Origin: Mixta tenebrionis
GTDB lineage: Bacteria > Pseudomonadota > Gammaproteobacteria > Enterobacterales > Enterobacteriaceae
NCBI RefSeq assembly: GCF_006517625.1
Contig: NZ_VHQI01000002.1
Coordinates: forward strand, 111,778-175,777
Reading direction: 5' to 3'
Length of the DNA stretch: 64,000 nt
A model generated the notes under the pieces. That model saw only the letters and a program-made list of their open reading frames with translations. It was not told the origin of the DNA and did no database searches. A program made the translations under genes and the position numbers. Shown piece by piece: positions 56,510 through 64,000 of this stretch (within the stretch, counting starts at the first letter, position 1; each line of letters opens with the position of its first letter).

Positions 56510-58127
56510 TTTCCTCATCGATAAGCACAGACGATTCGCCCGCATCGATAATTCTGCGCTGTAACGTCTGGAGTTCAGCTTCTAGCTTATCCACCTCGTC
56601 CTGATGAATATCCCGATCGTTGCGTTTTTGCAGCGTTGCCTGTTGCTGCTGAATCTCTTCCAGGCTGCCCCAGTCCTGCTTCAAAATTGTGCCGAGCTTG
56701 TCAAAAATCCCCTGACGACGACTTAACCCTTCCATCGAGGTTTCCAGCTCGATTAGTTTCATTACCATTTCAGGTACTACATCAAACCTTTGCGTTATTT
56801 GTACCAGCAAATCAGCATCGCTGGCATCAAAGCGAGACTGATCGTCAACTACCCAATTCAGATCCTGCTGATATACCTCGCGGTAAATCCCCGGCAATGT
56901 ATCGTACCAGTCTGGCTCGTTAGGATCTTTCAACCACTCCTGACGGATAGCGTGCAGCTCCGGCTGGGTAATTAACGTAATCGTGTGGCCTTGAGCGTTT
57001 AAATCACGCTCAATTTCCAGTAAGTCTTTTAACCACTGCTGGCGGTATTTGAGCCAGTAAGGGCCAGGAACATGCTTACGCTCTGCATTGCGATCTTCGC
57101 CGTCTTTAGCGTACTGATAGCTCACCTTACCGGTGCGGCGTTTATAGTTGCGATAGGTGTCTTTATTCACCGGATCGGTGGTAAAAGCCAGTAGATCACG
57201 ATATTTCAGCAATGGCGACATCCACTCTTCGCCATTTTTGATCAGACTTTCCATCGCTTTATCTTTGGTGACTACGGTACAGGTCCAGCAGCCAAAGCGA
57301 GAGTTCCCGCAAGAGGGGGTACTTTCGTCGATCACCAAGGGACACTCACCCTGCGCGGAAGAGTCCATATACAGCGTCCACAGAGGACGGTTGTTTCCAC
57401 CCCACGGGCTTTCCCATTCGTCGATATCTTCAGGAGCATAGCGGAACGCGCCGCGCAGAAGTTTCCAGACGTCTTCTACATCCCAAGTATCAATAGGGGT
57501 ATAGATAAACGCATTTGCCAGTGTGGTATGCCGGGCCAGGCGTGAGCCATCAATTTTGTGCTTTGCGATGACCTGCGCACGGGAGGCACTTTCGCTACTA
57601 CGTGAGCCGAGGACAACAATCACTTCATCAAACTGGCTGACCTTATCTTTAATAAAGTCGCTCACCGGATTGATTTTCATACGCTCGGTACACCAGCGAA
57701 AACTACGGGTTGGGGCCGGATAACCTTTCCCCAATAAATTGACCCAGAAGGTTTCATTAGTTTTAGGCGTTACCGCATGTTGAGTGATCGGCAGGCCATT
57801 ACGCTTTGCGCCTGCTTCAATCTGCAACATTGTTTTTTTAATTAAATCTACTACCACTGGCGTTTCGACCAGCGTATCGGATGACACCACAAATACATCT
57901 TTGCTGCGCATTTCCGGGGGCAGGCCGAGCAGGGCCAGATACACCAGCGTGATCACGGCGGAAGAATCTTTCCCACCGCTATAGCCAATTACCCACGGAC
58001 GCTTATCCGCACAATAAATTCTTTGAACTTCAGCAACATATTCGGCCAGAGGGCGTCCAGCGAACTGCTCCTGATTAATAAAATCTTCGTATTCGGCCAA
58101 ATCGTAGGCCTGAACTAATTTACTCAT
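56493..58127 (-). CDS. dndC: DNA phosphorothioation PAPS-reductase-like DndC
   Basis: A 544-aa adenine-nucleotide alpha-hydrolase-type protein. The PP-loop SGGKDS is at 50-55. Candidate 4Fe-4S ligands are Cys146, Cys262, Cys273, Cys280 and Cys283 (SCGNSRFGCWTC region). DndC activates the DNA backbone and transfers sulfur received from a cysteine desulfurase. The ATG overlaps the dndB stop by four bases (ATGA). Confidence 0.94.
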   Translation of the reverse strand: MSKLVQAYDLAEYEDFINQEQFAGRPLAEYVAEVQRIYCADKRPWVIGYSGGKDSSAVITLVYLALLGLPPEMRSKDVFVVSSDTLVETPVVVDLIKKTMLQIEAGAKRNGLPITQHAVTPKTNETFWVNLLGKGYPAPTRSFRWCTERMKINPVSDFIKDKVSQFDEVIVVLGSRSSESASRAQVIAKHKIDGSRLARHTTLANAFIYTPIDTWDVEDVWKLLRGAFRYAPEDIDEWESPWGGNNRPLWTLYMDSSAQGECPLVIDESTPSCGNSRFGCWTCTVVTKDKAMESLIKNGEEWMSPLLKYRDLLAFTTDPVNKDTYRNYKRRTGKVSYQYAKDGEDRNAERKHVPGPYWLKYRQQWLKDLLEIERDLNAQGHTITLITQPELHAIRQEWLKDPNEPDWYDTLPGIYREVYQQDLNWVVDDQSRFDASDADLLVQITQRFDVVPEMVMKLIELETSMEGLSRRQGIFDKLGTILKQDWGSLEEIQQQQATLQKRNDRDIHQDEVDKLEAELQTLQRRIIDAGESSVLIDEENERAH

Positions 58128-59209
58128 GAGACAACCATTTGAGCTTCAAGCTCCTGTTCTTCAGGAGTGAGGGGGATTGAGAGCGCGGTTTTTAGCGCAT
58201 TACAGGTGAGCTGGATCGCCGTACTGGTTTTACTCAGTTTGCCGTGTTGCATCGCACGTTTGACGAGATCCGGGTTGTTTCTGCGCCAGTTAAAAGTTTT
58301 AAGTGCAGCTATTTTCTCAGGCCATTGCTCAGGATAACCCGTTAACAGGGTATATCCCAGTTGCCCAAGTGCCTGCAATCCAATGCCATGAGCGTGAATA
58401 TAATCTTGTCGTAACTGAACCGGTGAAACCTCTTTTTTAGCCGCTAACTGCCAATCCGGCATCACGCTAAAAATAGCTTGCCAATATTGGGTAGCAATTT
58501 GGGTGCATTCCTCAAAGTTGTTCTCTTTGGGATCTTTACCCAACAATGCGCGGGTAGCCTGCTTGATGCTGCTCAACGTAAATAACTTATTCGACCGCTG
58601 ACTGATGCCAGATTTTTCCAGTTCTGTCATCCCAACAAACGGCTCTATGGACATCGCCAGGTAACGTGCCAGATTTGAACTGGCATCGCGATGATCGTAT
58701 AGAGACGCCAGCGACGGGCTGGGGCGAATGGCGTATTTATTCAGATCGGCGAACATCTGCTGGCTACGCTTTAAGCCTTCATCAACAAAGAACAACACCG
58801 GAATATTATCCTGGCCCAGCTCCGGGCGAGCATCCAGAGCGTCTTCAATCGCTTTACGGCGATGCTGACCGTCGTTGATCAGAATTTGTGCATCCATTGG
58901 CACGCGTAACGTCCCCAGGTTGTTGGAGTTGGGAAACTCATCAAACTGAACGTCAACCGCAATGGACGCTGTCAGAGCTGAAAACACATAATCTTTTGGA
59001 TTCTCCAGCAGATAACGCACCATTTCGGGGATGCGTGATTTATTCAGCGTGCGTTGTGCGCGTAGCTCAGGAGGGACGTCATTTTCATCAAAGCTGAATA
59101 TTTTGGGTATGATGCGCATCGGGCATGTGGCGATGTAGAAAGGACGACCAGCCTGGATACCACGTATAGCTGGAAACGAATAGCAGTAATCTGCATCAAT
59201 ACTAGCCAT
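58124..59209 (-). CDS. dndB: DNA phosphorothioation regulator DndB
   Basis: A 361-aa DGQHR-family protein; the signature NDGQHRRKAIEDAL starts at residue 112. In Salmonella DndB represses its own operon and modulates the modification frequency. Here it is the first gene of dndBCDE, preceded by two perfect copies of the sequence reported for DndB binding. No dndA (cysteine desulfurase) lies upstream, so a host enzyme such as IscS must supply sulfur, as in other enterics. Confidence 0.94.
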   Translation of the reverse strand: MASIDADYCYSFPAIRGIQAGRPFYIATCPMRIIPKIFSFDENDVPPELRAQRTLNKSRIPEMVRYLLENPKDYVFSALTASIAVDVQFDEFPNSNNLGTLRVPMDAQILINDGQHRRKAIEDALDARPELGQDNIPVLFFVDEGLKRSQQMFADLNKYAIRPSPSLASLYDHRDASSNLARYLAMSIEPFVGMTELEKSGISQRSNKLFTLSSIKQATRALLGKDPKENNFEECTQIATQYWQAIFSVMPDWQLAAKKEVSPVQLRQDYIHAHGIGLQALGQLGYTLLTGYPEQWPEKIAALKTFNWRRNNPDLVKRAMQHGKLSKTSTAIQLTCNALKTALSIPLTPEEQELEAQMVVS

Positions 59210-59240
59210 GCTATAATCCGTAAAAATTTCATGAATTCGA

Positions 59241-59258
59241 TACGCAATATTTTACGTA
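59241..59258. promoter_or_regulatory. DndB-type operator TACG-N10-CGTA, copy 1
   Basis: An exact TACG-N10-CGTA match lies 32 bases before the dndB start, downstream of the candidate -10. The motif is what I recall as the reported DndB binding element in Salmonella enterica Cerro 87. Confidence 0.8.
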
Positions 59259-59271
59259 ATGTGCGATAAAA

Positions 59272-59302
59272 ATTATAGTGGTACGTGAAAATTTGCGTAC
59301 AA
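59272..59302 (-). promoter_or_regulatory. Candidate dndBCDE promoter
   Basis: On the minus strand a perfect TATAAT (59277-59272) is preceded by TTGTAC with a 19-base spacer. It is overlapped by operator copy 2, which would allow repression. Confidence 0.55.
59282..59299. promoter_or_regulatory. DndB-type operator TACG-N10-CGTA, copy 2
   Basis: A second exact TACG-N10-CGTA match, 41 bases from copy 1 (about four helical turns) and overlapping the promoter spacer. Confidence 0.8.
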
Positions 59303-59520
59303 TTTTTGATTTTGTCAAAAATATTGCGATAAAACAAAGCAATAGGTTATATCTGTCTTTTCCATACTGTAATTAATGGCTTTTGGGACTGACGCTCTAT
59401 TGATAATGAACACGTTATGCGTGCTGGGGACTGATCTTAATGTTCACTTTTAGCGGGTGGTCAAGTTTGGAGTTGAAATATGTTCCTCTTCCATGAAGGT
59501 GAGGTTGGTGTGAGACATTG

Positions 59521-59970
59521 TCATTTCGCAAATTTTTCAGGAACAGTGAGAATATCAAAGAGTTTCATTTCCGTACTGTAGATATGCTGCCTGCATTCCG
59601 GACAGCCCCGGAGGCCGTAATATTCATGCTGACAGAGCACGCAGAAATAATCCTTTTTTGAGGGGCCTGTAGATGGTGTGTCATCACGTTCCATCAGTGC
59701 ATTCACTGCCTGCTCAAAAGCTGATACTGGTTTCTCCTGGGGAATGACCTGATACTCGCAATGCCTTAACCTAAGTTCTTCAGTTTCTTCCAGGTTATGT
59801 TCAAAATAGCCGCCGCTGTCATGCGTCCAGCGTAGCCGCAAGGGATTATTGCAGGAACGGCAATACCAGATTCCCCGTGAGCGAGGTGTTAAATCTCTGG
59901 TATGAATGACTTTGCCCACATGGTTCAGGGTGGTACGAATGATGCGAAATTGCAAATTGTGAATCGTCAT
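59521..59970 (-). CDS. Zinc-ribbon protein, satellite-type
   Basis: A 149-aa protein. The N-terminal half has CRSC (37-40), then GGYFEHNL with His58 and Cys71, resembling the Cys2-His-Cys pattern of CoiA-like zinc modules. The C-terminus has a classic zinc ribbon, CVLC (110-113) and CPEC (123-126). Such proteins are common in P4/CP4-like elements near AlpA and Gp2-type genes. Function unknown. The start has AAGGA about 9 bases upstream. Confidence 0.7.
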   Translation of the reverse strand: MTIHNLQFRIIRTTLNHVGKVIHTRDLTPRSRGIWYCRSCNNPLRLRWTHDSGGYFEHNLEETEELRLRHCEYQVIPQEKPVSAFEQAVNALMERDDTPSTGPSKKDYFCVLCQHEYYGLRGCPECRQHIYSTEMKLFDILTVPEKFAK

Positions 59971-60106
59971 AATAATGGTCCTTTGCCGGACGACGCGCAG
60001 GCGTCATCCTTCCCGTGAAGGGCAGACATGCATGCGGTATCCGGAATTAAATGAAATGAGGTCAGGGGTATGGGAATAAGACGTGGGTTAAATCAGACAA
60101 ATGGTT

Positions 60107-60229
60107 TCAGCGAAATGCCGTAGCGGTGGACAGAGCCATCCGGTAGCAGTACGGACAGGGCATCACACCGCAGAACTGGCGTCTGCATTTGTCACATATC
60201 CAGCGTGGAGGAATTGTCGTGGTGTGCAT
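60107..60229 (-). CDS. 40-aa zinc-ribbon micro-protein
   Basis: A short frame beginning MHTTTIPPRWICDKC and ending with TGA. It has paired CDKC (12-15) and CPYC (25-28) motifs separated by nine residues, forming a complete small zinc ribbon. It begins three bases after the alpA stop, so it should be in the alpA transcript. The regular Cys pairs and tight spacing support a real gene despite the length. It is not recognised as a named family. Confidence 0.6.
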   Translation of the reverse strand: MHTTTIPPRWICDKCRRQFCGVMPCPYCYRMALSTATAFR

Positions 60230-60232
60230 GGG

Positions 60233-60439
60233 TCAGCCCCTGGAGTCAGTGATACGTTGCTGCAACCAGGCTTCCACTTCGCTTTCAAGCCACCGGGAGC
60301 TTCTGCCCAGCTTAATCTGCTTTGGGAACCTGCCGTCTTTAATGAGCTTATAGAAATATTTGTCCGTTAAGCCGGTGAGCTTAGTGATAAATTCCATATC
60401 GACAAACTTATCGTTGAGAAGGCTGGTGGGTGTGGTCAT
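60233..60439 (-). CDS. AlpA-family transcriptional regulator
   Basis: A 68-aa MerR-like excisionase/regulator of the AlpA family: FVDMEFITKLTGLTDKYFYKLIKDGRFPKQIKLGRSSRW contains the helix-turn-helix and the conserved GR-S-RW block. AlpA proteins regulate integrase/excision genes in CP4-57-like elements. GGAGAAAAAACG precedes the ATG. The integrase of the island is 16 kb away. Confidence 0.9.
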   Translation of the reverse strand: MTTPTSLLNDKFVDMEFITKLTGLTDKYFYKLIKDGRFPKQIKLGRSSRWLESEVEAWLQQRITDSRG

Positions 60440-60541
60440 CGTTTTTTCTCCTTGAGTATATGGGAGAAGAAGCCGGGTAACTGGATGATGCAGACTTCTT
60501 CAAACGATAACTGGCCGACGTATTTTTTTACCGGATGGGCG

Positions 60542-61117
60542 TCAGCTCAGCTTACGCCGCCTGCCACTGACTACTGGTGCCGGGACAGTGCTGACTCTGT
60601 AGATCCGGTGCGCTGTGCGTTGGGACTGTTTCCCCAAGTAGCTCAGAATAAATTCCATTCCTTCTCGTCCTTTGCTGTCGGTAAAACTCACCACGCGCTC
60701 TCCCCGCACACGGTAATGCCCCTTAGGCTCACACCTATGCGCATAGCCTTCTTCATCCGTTATGTCCTCCCATAGTGCTCTTATCGCTTCCCAAAAAGCC
60801 CAGACCTTACTGTGACGTTGACCATTAATATAAAACGCAGCATGGATGTGGTAACGGTGATCTTCTCCATATTCCAGTACCCAGGCATAACCTACCAGCC
60901 CTGATATATATGCGCTTTGCTCAGTTAACCAGATCATATCCGCGACCAGTTGATTAACATCAGCAGATTTAAACGACTCGCTGTCTTTACGATAGGCAAA
61001 ATCAATACGTAACATGAGTAGTTTTGAAAACCGTTCGAATAACTCCTTCTGATGATCGAATAATACGTTCTGTAGAGTATTGTCAGGTACGTGGTTTCGG
61101 TTGGTATTGTGGAGCAT
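60542..61117 (-). CDS. Inovirus Gp2 / YagK-YfjJ-type protein with HUH signature
   Basis: A 191-aa protein of the Gp2 (YagK/YfjJ C-terminal) family found in P4-like satellites. It has a His-hydrophobic-His motif, HIH, at 90-92 and a YLGK at 160-163 (YxxK), the marks of rolling-circle Rep/HUH endonucleases. Inovirus Gp2 starts replication by nicking DNA. A nicking role in island replication or transfer is inferred from the motifs. Confidence 0.82.
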   Translation of the reverse strand: MLHNTNRNHVPDNTLQNVLFDHQKELFERFSKLLMLRIDFAYRKDSESFKSADVNQLVADMIWLTEQSAYISGLVGYAWVLEYGEDHRYHIHAAFYINGQRHSKVWAFWEAIRALWEDITDEEGYAHRCEPKGHYRVRGERVVSFTDSKGREGMEFILSYLGKQSQRTAHRIYRVSTVPAPVVSGRRRKLS

Positions 61118-61958
61118 GATGTTATCCCGTGATGAAAAGTAGTCATGGGATTACAGAAAATTATTATTTTTTACTGCATGGAATGAATCAGTTTATCGGG
61201 TAGGCTCCTGCTAATAGCTACAGCTCATACAAACTGCATTGCTTGATCAGCATAAAGGGAGATATTGTTCATGTAATCCTCAGGGGTAATACCTGGGACT
61301 ATTATTTAGCATAAGCGCATCAGGATCAGACGGGTGATGAGATTAATCACGTTGAAGTTATGCGGCTAGACTCTGCGGGTAAATATCTTGCCGAGTGAAT
61401 GTCTTGTTGGATGGTGTTACTGGTGGGGAAAATGCTTCTTTATAAAATAACACTAATAACCTAAATTAATTTATTTTAAGGTTTTAATCCTCATTCGGCT
61501 ACTTTTCTTCAAGCGTGATGTATGGCTACAGATACGCTTGGTTTATCGGTAGGGGTTAAACCAGATATGTTCGATTAACATCACCGCGAATTACTGGAGT
61601 CTCCGTACAGGCGTAACGTTAAAGACACGTTGTTGTCGCTAATGTTAATTCTCTCCGAATATACCGTTCATTACGCTCACTTATCTTTTCCACATCGCAT
61701 ATCACCTCGCCAAAAGGGATGCAGAAGGGTGTGTGTTCTACCTCTTGTTATTTGTATTGGCGCAATCGTTATGCCAGTGCCAACCTTTGTAAAATCAAGT
61801 TTCGTATAATAAAAGCAGGATGTAAAAAATGCTGAATGCCTGGAGAGATAGTGCGGTTAATGTACTGGTTACACTGGCAAATTGTGCTCCTCTGCATCCC
61901 TAAGATAGTTTTGATGTGCAGGAAGCGTGGGCTCCTGAGTATCGGTGTGTACAGTAGA

Positions 61959-61992
61959 CAGGAATGTTATTTCCTGGGAACAGTTATTCCTG
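61959..61992. repeat. Nested inverted repeat
   Basis: CAGGAAT and its exact inverse ATTCCTG enclose an inner TTCC/GGAA palindrome, giving a potential cruciform of about 34 bases. Confidence 0.5.
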
Positions 61993-62178
61993 ATAGTCAC
62001 CGATAGGGGTTAGCCACGGATTTTCAGCTAACACGGGTGCTAAGTTTGTCCTGCCAGCAAACACGTGCCCTTGGTTCTTGTCATGTTCTTTAGCATACAT
62101 CCGGTAATGGATAGCTGAGTACCCCATTAAACTGCTAAGAATCCAGTATATTCAAGGGACGCAGAGATTGATTTAAAA

Positions 62179-62213
62179 TAAAAAACCATGATATAGACAT
62201 TAAAAAACCATGA
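62179..62213. repeat. Two 13-bp direct repeats
   Basis: TAAAAAACCATGA occurs at 62179-62191 and 62201-62213, exactly 22 bases (two helical turns) apart, about 130 bases before the 392-aa gene. A regulator site or iteron-like element is possible. Confidence 0.5.
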
Positions 62214-62343
62214 AAATATGGTAATAAAACTACTGCTGGTGATAAAAATCTAACTGCAAAAAGACATCCAGACGTCTTTCTGCATTTGCCGCACAGCGTC
62301 AACATTTCATGGTAAAAATTCATCAGAGGAAAAGCGGGAAGCT

Positions 62344-63522
62344 ATGAGTATGTGGGATGACTTTCGGGTATTTGACTTACGACGTGAAGATCGGGCTTAT
62401 GAGAAACCCCAGAAAAACTGGGGAGAGGTAGACGCACAGTACAGTTTTTTTCTTTTTTCAGGAAAAAAACTTCCCTGCGAAATCCATGACCTTCTTACTT
62501 TGATGTACAAAGAGCAGGCAGTCAGTGGTAACAGAGAGTTTGCCAAACCTCATGCCCGTTTCCGTGACAAAAAAGAAATAAAGAGTGAACAAATAACAAA
62601 TAAGAACAAAAAACTACTGGCTTCATCCATTAATGATAAGGGACAGGCACTTACGTATCTGACCACGCATTACCATGAGATGGATAAAAAATCTCGCCCG
62701 ATTGAAATGCTTACGCTTGCTTTCTGTCTGCCTGACAACTGGCAGGGTGAGGAAAAAATACGAGCCAAGGTAAAACAATATGAGCTCTTCCCCCAGGCAC
62801 TTAACGAACTGAGACGGCGTTTTACGATATTAAAGAAAAAAATCATATCAGATCGCCTGTACGAAGTTGCTTGTGGGTATTCAAGACTCATTTTAATCAA
62901 CGATAAGTTTGAACCTTATTATCTTGTGAATTTCTTTTTCAGAAAAAATAAAGATAATATTGTTGACGGTAATATCCCATTGGATATTTATGACAAATGG
63001 ATTGATTCAGGAGAAAAGAAAAATCGTCAGCATGAAAGAGTTTATTATTGTCTTTTTGAAAATGCCTCCCGTCCTGAGATTGAAAATAATGACAGGTTGT
63101 TTGTTTTGTCGTCACAGGCTTTTCTGGAGTCATGTCGAGCAGTTCCGGATGATATCACTTTAATTTTAACAAAAAACACTAATGGGTTTTCTGAGGGAAA
63201 TAATCGCAAAGGTTATCTAAGATTTATTCGCCTCCAGTCTCAAATATATAATGCTATCCCTGGTGTTCGCAGCCTTTCAAGCTCGACAGAGTTTACCTAT
63301 CTAAATGCGGAGAAAAGGGAAAAAAGGAAGTTAAAAAAGAATGCGAAAAAATCCCGGTTACAAAATCAACGTAACAAGCTGAAAAATATCATACCACCAG
63401 GGGAAATATCGGCTAAAGAGAATGAAAATTCTTCTCTGGAAAGTGGTGGTGTTTTATTTGATGAAATAATGCCGTCCAATATGGAAGAACATCTCCGGCA
63501 TCTGAAAAAGCATTCATTTTAA
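62344..63522 (+). CDS. Unrecognised 392-aa protein
   Basis: I do not recognise the family. The protein is soluble, with no signal or membrane segment. The first half has helices rich in charged residues, and the middle (about 170-300) has alternating strands (YSRLILINDKFEPYYLVNFFF). The C-terminal 80 residues are strongly basic (about 325-350, KRKLKKNAKKSRLQ), suggesting nucleic-acid binding. The gene is AT-rich, has GGGAAG before the ATG, and ends in a terminator before the GTPase gene. It may be a satellite or defence gene; no function can be assigned. Confidence 0.72.
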   Translation: MSMWDDFRVFDLRREDRAYEKPQKNWGEVDAQYSFFLFSGKKLPCEIHDLLTLMYKEQAVSGNREFAKPHARFRDKKEIKSEQITNKNKKLLASSINDKGQALTYLTTHYHEMDKKSRPIEMLTLAFCLPDNWQGEEKIRAKVKQYELFPQALNELRRRFTILKKKIISDRLYEVACGYSRLILINDKFEPYYLVNFFFRKNKDNIVDGNIPLDIYDKWIDSGEKKNRQHERVYYCLFENASRPEIENNDRLFVLSSQAFLESCRAVPDDITLILTKNTNGFSEGNNRKGYLRFIRLQSQIYNAIPGVRSLSSSTEFTYLNAEKREKRKLKKNAKKSRLQNQRNKLKNIIPPGEISAKENENSSLESGGVLFDEIMPSNMEEHLRHLKKHSF

Positions 63523-63575
63523 AAAAATTACAGTCATATATCACCTTACTGAACTTCCTTCCATTTAACTTCAAT

Positions 63576-63602
63576 AGGCCATCCATCCGGATGGCCTTTT
63601 TG
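63576..63602 (+). terminator. Terminator after the 392-aa gene
   Basis: Stem AGGCCATCC/GGATGGCCT with an ATCC loop, followed by a run of T's. Confidence 0.88.
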
Positions 63603-63618
63603 CTTTCTGGAAATTATC

Positions 63619-64000
63619 ATGAAAAAACCTTCCGGTTATGCCCTTATTCGACGCCATCTCAGGCGCTACCCACGCTCACTACGCCAGCATTTAATTAAGG
63701 AACTTAACCAGCTCGTCATGTATGAACCTGTAATTGGCATTATGGGGAAGACTGGCGTCGGCAAATCTTCGCTCTGCAACGCCCTGTTCCGCAGTGAAAT
63801 TTGCGCCGTCAATGCTGTGGAGGCCTGCACCCGACAGCCTCAGCGTGTGCGGCTACGCTTTGGCAACCACTATCTCACACTGGTCGATTTGCCCGGGGTG
63901 GGCGAGAGTCAGGCCCGGGACGGTGAATATAGTGAGCTTTACCGTGAACTGTTGCCGCAGCTCGATATGGTGCTGTGGGTGCTCAAAGCTGATGACCGGG
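63619..64000 (+). CDS. YfjP/YeeP-type GTPase, N-terminal part (partial)
   Basis: The first 127 codons of a GTPase cut by the window edge. The G1 loop GKTGVGKSS is at 43-51 and G3 is DLPGVGES. The N-terminus MKKPSGYALIRRHLRRYP resembles E. coli YfjP/YeeP of the CP4 prophages, which are Era-like GTPases of unknown role. Upstream of antigen 43 genes in E. coli; what follows here is unseen. Confidence 0.88.
   Translation, partial: MKKPSGYALIRRHLRRYPRSLRQHLIKELNQLVMYEPVIGIMGKTGVGKSSLCNALFRSEICAVNAVEACTRQPQRVRLRFGNHYLTLVDLPGVGESQARDGEYSELYRELLPQLDMVLWVLKADDR

Larger units (their letters stand above)
61118..62343. other. 1.2-kb gene-poor stretch of the island
   Basis: No gene with convincing support. 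It contains a 34-bp nested inverted repeat (61959-61992), a 13-bp direct repeat pair (62179-62213) and a TATAAT at 61805 upstream of a 24-codon frame (61829-61903). The location between a Gp2-type gene and a divergent gene suggests regulatory or origin sequences; this is inference. Confidence 0.45.
42732..64000. mobile_element. Genomic island at leuX (right end outside window)
   Basis: The segment starts at the leuX 3' end, next to a P4-type integrase, and contains a DNA phosphorothioate modification/restriction locus and CP4/P4-like satellite genes (AlpA, Gp2-type, YfjP-type GTPase). It differs from the chromosome to the left in having many AT-rich genes. I did not find a second copy of the leuX 3' end inside the window, so the right attachment site is probably beyond 64000. 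Confidence 0.85.

Noticed and set aside
60101..60370. 89-codon plus-strand frame
   Set aside because: Lies antisense to alpA and the 40-codon zinc-ribbon gene, which have better support.
59000..64000. Right attachment site (second copy of the leuX 3' end)
   Set aside because: I read for the T-arm and acceptor sequence of leuX and did not find it; the island probably continues past the window.

Overview
The window is from a gamma-proteobacterium of the order Enterobacterales. Gene content and gene-by-gene resemblance to Escherichia coli/Salmonella (nlpI, deaD, ubiUVT, nrdDG, pyrLBI, argF, valS, pepA, lptFG, leuX) are very close. The GC-rich codon use, an extra fimbrial locus, DUF2382 genes and a reshuffled gene order suggest Erwiniaceae (Pantoea/Mixta-like). 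The genus is an inference from memory, not a search result.

Layout. 1-9.7 kb: the end of pnp, nlpI, the tiny leader gene yrbN, deaD, yhbW, the anaerobic ubiquinone genes ubiV/ubiU and ubiT, then yhbS, yhbQ, yhbP, yhbO and yraR. At about 9.75 kb the order leaves the E. coli arrangement and jumps to nrdG-nrdD, which has tandem NrdR boxes. 12.6-17.5 kb: a beta-glucoside-type PTS operon (EIIB, EIIA, GH4 phospho-glycosidase, EIIC) facing a divergent RpiR-family regulator with three tandem helix-turn-helix units and two identical 17-bp operators. 17.6-32.5 kb: treC without treB/treR, ridA, pyrLBI with its attenuator, argF with ARG boxes, rraB, miaE, yjgM, valS-holC, pepA and lptFG. 33-42.4 kb: two DUF2382 stress-type proteins, yjiN, a membrane-anchored winged-helix regulator, a four-gene chaperone-usher fimbrial operon and yjjA.

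From tRNA-Leu(CAA) (leuX, 42.65 kb) to the right edge lies a genomic island. A P4-type tyrosine integrase is followed by the phosphorothioation-dependent restriction genes dptF-dptG-dptH. Two AT-rich genes then follow in the same direction with overlapping start/stop signals: a four-pass membrane protein and a second DGQHR-family (DndB-like) protein. Converging on them is the DNA phosphorothioate modification operon dndB-C-D-E. Its promoter carries two perfect TACG-N10-CGTA elements of the type reported for DndB binding in Salmonella. The remainder holds CP4/P4-like satellite genes: two zinc-ribbon genes (one only 40 codons), an AlpA-type regulator, an inovirus Gp2-type HUH protein, a 1.2-kb gene-poor stretch, an unrecognised 392-aa gene and the start of a YfjP/YeeP-type GTPase cut by the window edge.

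The most interesting region is 44.3-59.3 kb. DndC/D/E (with a host cysteine desulfurase, since no dndA is present) should place sulfur in the DNA backbone, and DptFGH should attack DNA lacking it. The membrane protein plus extra DGQHR gene looks like an accessory module added to dptFGH, with no function that I know of.
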